Below, piece by piece: positions 55,409 to 64,000 of a stretch of DNA of 64,000 nucleotides. Origin of the DNA: Lethocerus indicus (Eukaryota; Arthropoda; Insecta; Hemiptera; Belostomatidae). A program made the translations under genes and the position numbers. The notes beneath the pieces were generated by a model that did no database searches, was not told where the DNA came from, and saw nothing but the letters and a program-made list of their open reading frames with translations. The DNA is taken from the NCBI GenBank assembly GCA_019843655.1, contig JACDQD010000005.1:895575-959574 (forward strand), in the 5' to 3' direction. Position 1 is the stretch's first letter, and every line of letters begins with the position of its first letter.

Positions 55409-56327
55409 ATTCTTTGCTAATTCTTGTTTGCTAAGTTTTGCTTGGAGCGGATTAATCTATTTCCAAATTTGGCTCGATGGGAAATCGACCATTGCGATAA
55501 GAACACCATTTCGGTACCACTTATAGCGGCTTCTTGTCGTATATTAATGTATACTGACTCTGTCGAGGTCCGGGTGTACAAGTGCGACGTAGTCGTTGCA
55601 CGCGATAACGTTGCCCAAAGCGGATAGCCGCTCTTCGACCCTCTGCAATTTGACGCTGTCCGGCAACGAATTGCGCAAGTGTTGCAACTCTGTGTCGGTG
55701 GTCGTGTTCGGAACCAAAAGCCCGTGCCTGTTGCCTGAAACGAGAAAACCGAATAATACTCGACACGAAATCGGGGAAATTTTATTGAAAAAACAAATTT
55801 ATTTTAAAATGCTCTGTGCTCCAACTCCCCTCACTGATTCTAACTTTTACCCTTAACTTTTACAAAACTTTTCGACTATACAGAGGACATTAATTCCAGT
55901 TGAAATGACAAATATTGCGACAGTAATTATATGCAACAATCAACAGTACCAGCAACAACTATTAAATTGGTTATCATAACCAAATTTTTCAAAAAAATTT
56001 ATTTTTTCATCAAAATTGTCTTAAATATTCAGGCTTTATCCATACCCTGGAGACAAAAACTAATAATTTAAAACTTTAAAGTATTGCGCGAATTGTGCAA
56101 TTTTTTTGTTTGTCGTATCTCACCTATTTTACCCCAAAGCCGAATTGATTTTCATTCGGGGATTCTTCTGTATGATAATTTCAACAGTAATATATCGATG
56201 AATTATTAAAAACAGAACTGTTTAACATAATAAGAAATGTTTGACTTGCACAATCGTTATTAACGCTTTGCAAAAAATCAATTTACAAATTCAAAAAAGC
56301 GCAAACGCTCGTAATGTTTTTATCGTA

Positions 56328-56367
<40 letters not shown>

Positions 56368-57259
56368 AATTATTATTGTTATACTTTACATTTCAATCGA
56401 TCAATTGTGCCCAACATCATCGCGTTTTCGCGGACGAATTTCATCAATTGCGCTGTAATTACGCTTTTCAAAGATGCGAGCAAAAGTTTTATCGAATGTT
56501 CGAAAGAAATTTTTATCGTATACTGTGCAATTATTAACCCTTTCGCTACGGGCTAGAAAAATAAGGCGAATTATCTTCTTGCAGTAAACAGCGACTTTGT
56601 TCGCTACGACAGCGATACTGAATCGCGACTGTTTGGTTGCTGACGATTTCGTTAATTTCGGTTTTCGGCATCGAATGACGCAAAACGAAATACCATCGGT
56701 GCACGGTCCGTAGTCGGATACCGCAATACGTCGGCGGTATCTAACTGATAGCGACTATAGTGGGCCTGCAGTGCTTCGGTGGCCACTACGATAGTAGCGA
56801 AAGGTTTAATATATATATATATATATACGGGTAGAAATTTTCTTTTTATTACTGGTTACGTCTAGAATAGGACTTACCGACGCACATCCGACCGATTATC
56901 CTGCAACCGGATAGCGACGCGTGTATGACGGGTATTGTTTCGTTGAGTTCGGCCTCGAAGACGCTGGTAAAAACAGAAGAAACGACGAAGGGAAAATTAA
57001 TCGATTCGAACCGAAAAAAAGGTGGGAAAAAGGGGAAGTGACCCCCTCCCTCTTGCTTATTACTACAGTCTTATTTATTTATTGTTATACTCTTATTGGT
57101 ACAGTCACAGACTACAATTTTTTTTCCCCCCTTACCTGTAGAAAGCTCTTACCTGTAGAAATTTTCGGAGCCGCCGATGGCCACCAGGCAGTAGGCGTTG
57201 GTCAATTTGCTGAAGACTCCGATCTCGTTGTTGTTCTCGAATTGGACTCGATTCGCCAT
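52949..57259 (-). CDS. eIF6: eukaryotic translation initiation factor 6
   Basis: eIF6 binds the 60S ribosomal subunit, is needed for 60S biogenesis in the nucleolus, and prevents premature 40S-60S joining in the cytoplasm. Six exons: 57153-57259, 56878-56963, 55559-55734, 54871-55047, 53517-53698 and a tiny terminal 52949-52958. They splice in perfect phase to 245 codons plus stop, exactly the human length. Conserved blocks include the start [53 protein letters not shown], and [18 protein letters not shown]. The five-bladed propeller repeats are all present. The last exon supplies only the final bases of Ser plus Met-Ala-stop (human ends LIDSLT). Exon 1 is followed by a second in-line donor 17 bases downstream. 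It is divergent from CPSF1. Confidence 0.97.
53750..54031. repeat. foldback element copy 36
   Basis: In the eIF6 intron upstream of exon 53517-53698. Arms are diverged but show CGCCATCTTCAGTAGCGG and GCTACTGAAGACGGTGAGC. Confidence 0.7.
54418..54695. repeat. foldback element copy 37
   Basis: Begins GTGTTTTGTGTGGTCTGCG; second copy in the same eIF6 intron. Compact hairpin with arms meeting near 54570. Confidence 0.8.
55367..55406. repeat. (TA)n microsatellite
   Basis: In the eIF6 intron between exons 3 and 4. Confidence 0.95.
56330..56362. repeat. (TA)n microsatellite
   Basis: In the eIF6 intron between exons 2 and 3; a shorter tract lies at 56810-56827. Confidence 0.9.
57136..57153 (-). 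promoter_or_regulatory. duplicated 5' splice site at eIF6 exon 1
   Basis: TTCTACAG followed by gtaag occurs twice, 17 bases apart. The upstream donor (after 57153) gives the conserved FYSVFE junction; the downstream one (after 57136) would add 17 bases and shift the frame. Confidence 0.8.
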
Positions 57260-58864
57260 CTCGAAATCACCGTTTTAAATTGGTCCAAACGAAATTGAAC
57301 AGAACCGAATATCAACTGTTGCACCGCACGTGCAGTAAAAACCACAACGGGCAAACCAACCGTTTGAGAAATAAAAAATCGGCCCGCCAGGTTGGACAAC
57401 TGCGAACGGCCAAATGTCACTGTATCTGAGAAATCCATAAATTGTAATTGTCGGGTACGATTCCACTTTAAAACTTCGTTATAATATTATTTCAGTCGCT
57501 GTTTATTTATTGCCGTTAATTTTTTTAAAACTTTCCTTTTCATAAGTCTTCAATTTCAACGTTACATGACTGTAATGCAAAAAACTAATTGTTAACTGAT
57601 ACAGCGCCGACGGGATGAAAACCCATGTTGAGACAAGTTATGGACAAAAAACATTAGCTACAAACAAAAAAAACTACCGTTCACAAAATTTGTTGAGAGC
57701 CTTAAACTTCGTAATTAATAATACATCGTATCTTTTTAAATTGTTTCACCGGGGACTGATTTTATAAATGAAATTATCCCGCAGTTTAAGGCTGAAGGCA
57801 AAACAATAGAATTGAAATTTTTTTGTATTTCAATCGATATAATCAGCCACTGTTATTTAAACTGTTTGAGACTCTTAAATTATGGAATTGTTGAATTTAC
57901 AATTGTAAATTATTGAGTAATAATAATAGTTTTTTTGTAATAGTGGTTGTATTAAAAAAAATCAGATCCCCAGTGTAAATATTTAAAAAGTTGTATATCC
58001 TTTATATATGCTGACAAAATATTTTTATGAATACTATTAAATAAAGTAAACTATCACGAATAAAAAGGTAATATCAATTCTGTAAATATAGGATTTGGAA
58101 CTATTAAACATTAGATTATTATACCCGCGTTCTGCATTTCCCAACCCTTTGCTAATGTCGTTGTATATTAGCGAGTACAGATTACATTGTTCAAAAGTAA
58201 AAATTTATGCAATTTATTTTTTCAGTATATATAAATTTCGACGTTTTTATAATAAATAAAAAATTATTAGTAAAAAAAACAATATGAAAATCGTTATTTT
58301 CAAGTTAGTCGGCCAAACGGAGGTTATTATAACAGTAACTGCAAGCGTTGTCTTGTAAATAAGTCGGCTTTTTTTTGTGTTTACGAATCTTCCCTTAGGA
58401 TCCTACGTTGAATAATTATATAAATATACATATTCGTAGGATGAAATACACAATAAAATGACGTTTTCAGTTGATGAATAAATAATGAACTTGTAGGCTT
58501 AGATTTAGTTTAAAAAAAAACAACTCGGGTACCCCGCTTTGTAAGGTGAAATGTATGTTGTATGGCTTGAATGTATTACAATAATAATCTCTATTCTCTA
58601 TTTGAAATTGCCGAAGTTTATACTGTAAATTGATTTAATACAGTTTTACTGTGAAATAAAATGTTTTAGTTGCTGGCAACCACTTGTTAGCTGCACTCAT
58701 TTTTCGTCTTGATTTTATAACCGTCGAATGTATTTCAATTTAAAATTTTGAATCCATTTCACTGAATTCTCCTTCCTTTTCACGATGTTTATCGCGTCCA
58801 TTTATTTCTAAGGTTTTTTTTTTAAAATATGGACGTAGGTTGAAAATTAATTAATTTAATTCAG
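57260..58864. other. divergent spacer between eIF6 and CPSF1
   Basis: About 1.6 kb of AT-rich DNA that must hold both promoters. It has no foldback or mariner copy, unlike most spacers here. No long ORF; no TATA-type element can be assigned with confidence. Confidence 0.5.
57481..57523. other. AT-rich start of the eIF6/CPSF1 spacer
   Basis: Nothing found beyond A/T-rich sequence. Confidence 0.2.
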
Positions 58865-58878
58865 TTTCTGCTCATTTC
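58865..58878 (+). promoter_or_regulatory. acceptor of a probable CPSF1 5' UTR intron
   Basis: A pyrimidine-rich tract ending ctcatttcag lies 21 bases upstream of the CPSF1 ATG. If used, transcription starts further left in the 57.3-58.8 kb spacer shared with eIF6. Confidence 0.45.
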
Positions 58879-58899
58879 AGAAAGTTATCGGGGAAAAAA

Positions 58900-61800
58900 A
58901 TGTTTTCCATATGCAAACAGACTCACCCAGCGACGGGCGTAGAACACGCGATTACGTGCTATTTCTTCAATCGCTGTGAGAAATCCCTCGTCGTTGCCGG
59001 AGGTAACATTATCAGGGTTTTCAGGTTCGTCCCCGAACTCGACCTTTCCAAACGCCACACGTATTCAGGTAAATATTTATTTATTTTTTTTAACCGCGAT
59101 TTAACAAACTGGGCAAATGCATCGCGGCGAATTGATTGAATAATTCTCCTTTCGTAGTCTTACAAATACATTATTCGACCTATGATTCAATAGAAGCAAC
59201 TAGCGATCTTAATTTTAGTCTAACCTTCCTTAAAAAATTTATAACCTTCCTGGCATGATATTTTTATCAACCAGAATTTTAATTATCGTCGATTAACACG
59301 CAATAGAGAAACATAATGTACAGTTAAGTGAACACTCCCGAAGAATCGACTATAACGTAGGGCGTAAAAATCGAACTTACCAAACAAACTCATAATCTAA
59401 CTGACATGGGCATGTGGTACAGAAGTATGGGATTACACCGAGACGTCCAACATCGGAGGTTGTTTGTACGGGAAATAAAAAAGTGAACACTTTAATGAAT
59501 TTTCACTGACCGGTCTGCGGTAAGATCACTATTCCCCGGCGTTTCTGAAACCACGACGGGTGGTTTTCGCCCCTTCATCCCGCCTCCTTTCCCCTTCTAC
59601 TCTCGACATATATTCGAATATTGTCCGCCGTTTACAGATAGGAACCCGCCGAAAATGAGGCTGGAATGCGTTTCTTCGTACACACTGTTCGGCAACATCG
59701 CGTCCATGCAGACCGTCAGTTTCATCGGGTCGCAGAGGGACTCGCTCCTGCTGAGCTTTAACGACGCGAAACTCAGCGTCGTCGAGTACGACAACGATTT
59801 GCACACTCTGCACACCGTCTCGCTCCATTATTTCGAAGAGGAGGAAATGAGGGTATGTTTTACGCGTTTTTAAAAAAGCTTCGGGTCCAGCCACTCGAAT
59901 GTTTAGTAAGTTCTATACTGGGTATCATTTTCTCGTTTATCGTGTCCTTTCATTGTTTGTTCTCGAATATCTCCACTGTCATATTCACGGAAGACGAGAA
60001 CGGAGGCTGGAAGATCGAGAAAACTACACCAGTATTACATACATAACATAATTACGCATATACAATGGTACCCCAATTAGCGGTCTTATTTCGTTCCAGC
60101 GGCAGACTGCTAGTCAGTGTTTACAATAGCGGCTTATTGAAAACATTTAATTTTAAGAAAAAAATTAATTGAGTACCCGCCATTAATATTTCGAAGATGA
60201 AGAATGAAGACATTTTTTAACGGGCTAACACTAATTAAGCATACAGTAAAAGAGTTGATTTACACACTAAGTATATTAAAAGGGAATAAGAGAGGACATT
60301 CTGAGAACAGATAACTATTGTGGGTGTTATTGCCCTACAAAAACCATCGAAGTCTTATTCGTGTTAACTCAGCAGCCATTTATCCTAAACCTAAACTTAT
60401 GTGCGGGTAATTTTTCATTCCATGAATTAGATTGTTGTCCAGGTCGACCGTAGGCCGGGAGGTATCACTGTATTTCTTATGGGAAACTTGATCGATAGCG
60501 GAGAACTGTCTACTGGAACGGATCGTGTCCGAAGTTCGTTAATCTGTCGTCGTTTTGCAGAGCGGCTGGACGCAGCACTACAGCATCCCGGTGATCCGCG
60601 TCGATCCCGAAGGGAGGTGCGCGGTGATGCTCGTCTACGGCAGGAAGCTGGTGGTGCTGCCGTTCAGGAGGGAGACGCCAATCGACGACCCGACGGCTCC
60701 GGCCTCCGAGACGCTGATACCGCAGCCGCTCAGGCCCCTCGTCCTCACGTCGTACATGATCGTTCTGAAGGAGGTCGAGGAGAAGATGGAGAACGTCCTC
60801 GACGTCCAGTTCCTCCACGGCTACAACGAACCCACCCTCCTCATACTTTTTGAGCCGATGAAGACATTTTCCGGGTAATAGGGTACTTCTACAAATTTAG
60901 TAAAATCGTAATAGTAAAAATGGCCACTTAATAATTGGGGAAAAATATAGCGTGCTTATACTGTAGGCTCGTGAAGTTTTACTGTCTCCTCTCGCTGGTT
61001 TGGTCTTTTGCTAGACCGGTTTCGGCCGCTCGCCATCTTCAGTAGCGCTGTATCAGTCACTGTTGGGGCACTTTGGATGTTTTTTGGGCATCCTCACTGC
61101 CCACTGTCACTTTCACATGTGAAAAACATCCAAAGTGCTAACAGTGACTAACACAGGCGCTACTGAAAATGGCGAAAAGACAGAGAACAAAATCTACAGT
61201 ATTCCAACCCCTCGTAGACCACACACACAGGTATATCAAAATAGCGTGCTTATCTTTTGATTTACTATATTTTTACACATAAAATTGGCTAGATACATAT
61301 AATTTTTATACCGCTCATTCACACAGTTTTCAAATTTTAATACGAGTTTCAGATTTTAATTTAATTCGAGTGTGTCGCACATTTTTGTTTTTTCAGAACA
61401 TTGTAATTTTTTTTAATTATATCAAGAATTTCCTCTATGGCATTCACTTGAATTGAGTTGCTTCCATACATTGCTGCAATATCCATGTGTGCAATCATAT
61501 TAAGTTGTTTTCATATCTTTTCCATTTTCATAATGGCTCGTACCTAGGCCCCGAAATCTCCAGAAATTTGAAATTTCCAGATTGAGGAATCTTAAATAAA
61601 ATAATATTCAACCGATTTTATGTTTTCGTCTTATTTTCAGGAGGATAGCCGTGAGGAAGGACACTTGCTCGATGGTGGCGATATCGCTGAATATGGACCA
61701 GAAGGTCCATCCGGTAATTTGGTCGGTGAACAATCTTCCGTTGGACTGCACGATGTTGGTGCCGGTGTCGAAGCCGTTGGCCGGTACTCTGGTCCTGTCG

Positions 61801-63036
61801 CACAACGCGCTGATCTATCTGAACCAGAGCGTACCGCCATACGGCGTCAGTCTGAACTCAATCACTGAACTCAGCACGTGTTTTCCGCTCAGTGAGTCGA
61901 TTCGGAAAACTTTTTACCATCCGAAATATCGCATTTTCGCAACTTTAAGTATCGTAATGAAAGGGAAGTGTAATACTATCCGATTGGGTCAGTATTATAC
62001 TGAATGTTTGTCCTGTTGTTCGTAACTGACAGCCAAAATCCCCCGCTCTAGGAATTCAATATTTTCTAGTATTCATTACAACAGATGATAACAATTTAGA
62101 ATACCTGTTTTGTTGTCTGTGAGGGGTTGGAATACCGTAGATTTCGTGTATCTCTGTCTCCTCTCGCCGGTTCGTTCTTTTGCTAGATCGGTTTGCTGTT
62201 CGCCGTCTTCAGTAGCGGTGTTAGGCCAATGTGTTTGACTGATACTCTGACAGAGACTTGAGCGATTAACAACATCTCCCCGAACCAAATAAGACAAACA
62301 ACATCCCACAATAACAAGACATGTATATATACACATGACAGTACAATATAACCACCACAGTACAAGTGGATGCCCAAAAAACATCCAAAGTGACTAACTA
62401 CTACTAGTAACTACTAATAACTAATTCGCTTAATTTATGATTATAAATTATTGATTTGTAACAGAGAACCACTAATGTTAATTTGTATAGATGTCAAATA
62501 ACAACTTGTAAAACTATTTTTATTTCTAAGTTGCTAAACCGGTTACGGCTGCTCGCCATCTTCAGTAGCGGTGATAGTCACTTTGGATGTATTTCGGACA
62601 TCCTCACTGCCCACTGTCAATGTCACTTGTATTGTGTTGGATGTCTGTGGTGACAGTACAGTGAGGATGTCCGAAATACATCCAAAGTGACTAACACAGC
62701 GCTACTGAAGACGGGGTGAGCGGCCGAAACCGGTCTAGCAAAAGACCGAACCGGCGAGGGGAGACAGAAATGCACGAAAACTATGATTTTCACTGTATTC
62801 TCTTTACAACCGATCGCTTTAACGATGTTTTAATTTTTTTTTTACAACGAACAGAAACGCAAGATGGCGTAAAAATCAGCCTGGAAGGTGCCCAAGTGTG
62901 TTTCCTGAATCATGACCGCATCGTGATATCGCTGAAGGGCGGCGAACTGTACGTGCTGACGCTGCAGGCCGACAGCATGAGGAGCGTACGCAGTTTTCAC
63001 TTTCAGAAAGCAGCCGCCAGCGTACTCACGACATGC
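58900..63036 (+). CDS. CPSF1: CPSF1 (CPSF160), N-terminal five coding exons; gene runs off the right edge
   Basis: CPSF1 is the large scaffold of the cleavage and polyadenylation specificity factor and with WDR33/CPSF30 recognises AAUAAA in the nucleus. Exons 58900-59068, 59638-59852, 60561-60874, 61641-61891 and 62855-63036 join in phase to 377 codons of an expected ~1,440. Matches to animal CPSF1 are close: [13 protein letters not shown] at the start, [63 protein letters not shown] and [14 protein letters not shown]. These form the first WD40-like beta-propeller. The ATG lies 22 bases after a good acceptor (ctcatttcag, ending 58878), so the 5' UTR is probably split. I find no further exon between 63037 and 64000. 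Introns 3 and 4 hold foldback copies. Confidence 0.97.
60961..61236. repeat. foldback element copy 38 with flanking direct repeat
   Basis: In CPSF1 intron 3. ATAGCGTGCTTAT occurs just before the left end and again just after the right end (GGTATATCAAA), as expected of a target-site duplication or a precise local duplication. Confidence 0.8.
62101..62397. repeat. foldback element copy 39
   Basis: In CPSF1 intron 4. Begins TACCTGTTTTGTTGTCTGTG. The right arm is truncated after CAAAGTGACTAAC and followed by the 85-bp linker also found at 37.3 kb. Confidence 0.75.
62400..62510. repeat. 85-bp linker repeat
   Basis: Inverted copy of 37323-37410 (AACATTAGTGGTTCTCTGTT in one orientation), in both places next to a foldback arm. 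Confidence 0.75.
62533..62780. repeat. foldback element copy 40
   Basis: Arms 62533-62640 and 62650-62780; the centre reads GGATGTATTTCGGACATCC and its complement. Ends 75 bp before CPSF1 exon 5. Confidence 0.8.
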
Positions 63037-63580
63037 GTAAGGACGCTCCCGTTATTTTTACTTTTTACAGCAATTACCGATTTTATTGAGATGATTCAAG
63101 ATGAAATTTGTATTTGTCTTTATCGGAGAACAACGATTGAAGCGTTTCTATCCACTTCAGATATTACAGCTAAATCCTGTACTTATATACTTCCTTATCG
63201 AACTAGGTTGATGTACAACATGTAAAATTGGATGTAAGATCTGTGGTCGAGGAATGAGATCATTCGCTCTGTAAATTGGAAACTGTCTGTTTGAAGGATT
63301 AATTTACCAAAAATAATTATAATAAATTCTGTAGTTTATTATTTTTAGAATCATGCCCCCGGGTATTTATTTAGACGAAGATGGATTGAGAGGAAGACAT
63401 TTTCATTAACCTTAAACGCAAATTTAAACAAATATTATCATCAGGCATAGCTTATACACACATATACATAAATGCACTCAAACGTATGTATGTAAATATA
63501 TATTTATTTATTGAGGAATTGTTCATGTTATTGTTGATAGTGCGTGATCCTCTTCAGAATATTAGTCAACATATGTGTAT

Positions 63581-63639
<59 letters not shown>

Positions 63640-64000
63640 TGTACATTCGACAACCTGACTCAAATGAGGTTCCAAAAAGAAAAACATTTTTATTTATCGG
63701 TTTATTTATATCACACTATCTTTAAGTAGCACAATTAGTCTCTAACACTCTGTAGTATATATATATATATATATATAATATACATATATATAATATGTGT
63801 ACATATTTTTATTTATTGAGGGATTGTTCAATCTCATGGTTCATGTTATTCCTGAAGGTATTAAGTATTAATCCTCCAGAGTATTATTCTATCTGTAAGT
63901 TATATAAATATATAATATAATAAGCTGACTCCTTATTATCACAAGTGCACAATGGCCGAAGTCGGTATTAAATTATACTATTTATATGGCCCGAATTTGT
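63037..64000. other. CPSF1 intron, truncated by window edge
   Basis: AT-rich, with (TA)n tracts at 63580-63637 and around 63755-63790 and two similar blocks containing TTTATTTATTGAGG. The next expected CPSF1 exon (around the family's GYLFLGSRLGN motif) is not found. Confidence 0.5.
63580..63637. repeat. (TA)n microsatellite
   Basis: Downstream of CPSF1 exon 5. Confidence 0.95.

Overview
This is nuclear DNA from an animal, not a prokaryote: the genes are split by GT-AG introns, the introns and spacers are AT-rich, exon third positions are GC-rich, and (TA)n microsatellites and transposon debris are common. The recognisable proteins (IWS1, UVRAG, eIF6, CPSF1) are conserved in animals. The mariner relics are of a type common in arthropods, so an insect or other arthropod is my best guess, at low confidence.

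Layout. (1) 1-10 kb, minus strand: IWS1, a transcription-elongation factor that partners Spt6, with an unusual ~370-residue Arg/Ser repeat exon; its C-terminal exons lie before base 1. (2) 10-13 kb: a repeat-rich spacer and probable UVRAG promoter. (3) 13.2-24.2 kb, plus strand: complete UVRAG (Beclin-1/Vps34 complex, autophagy), nine coding exons. (4) 24.2-29.5 kb: transposon- and microsatellite-rich spacer. (5) 29.5-50.7 kb, minus strand: a large coiled-coil protein of about 1,050 residues in 20 proposed exons, which I cannot name. (6) 51.9-52.5 kb: an uncertain single ORF. (7) 52.9-57.3 kb, minus strand: complete eIF6, six exons, 245 residues. (8) 58.9 kb to the right edge, plus strand: the first five coding exons of CPSF1. 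eIF6 and CPSF1 are divergent, with a 1.6-kb shared spacer. The named genes are housekeeping genes of RNA synthesis and processing, ribosome biogenesis and autophagy; nothing suggests one shared pathway.

The most unusual content is repetitive. About 40 copies of one long palindromic (foldback) element sit in introns and spacers. Each has two arms of 100-200 bp, often a (TA)n loop, and ends that resemble outward-facing 5' splice sites. Other repeats are internally deleted mariner copies sharing one frameshift, a second mariner-like family, five longer tandem arrays (one an array of CTCF-like motifs inside the coiled-coil gene), an inverted duplication that copies an exon of the coiled-coil gene, and inverted repeat arms flanking the UVRAG promoter.

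Caution on sequence quality: seven or eight exons read correctly only if one extra G or C is supplied in a short G/C run. The gene models are otherwise intact, so I read these as under-called homopolymers rather than real mutations. All boundaries come from reading the sequence by eye; repeat ends are good to about 10-20 bp.
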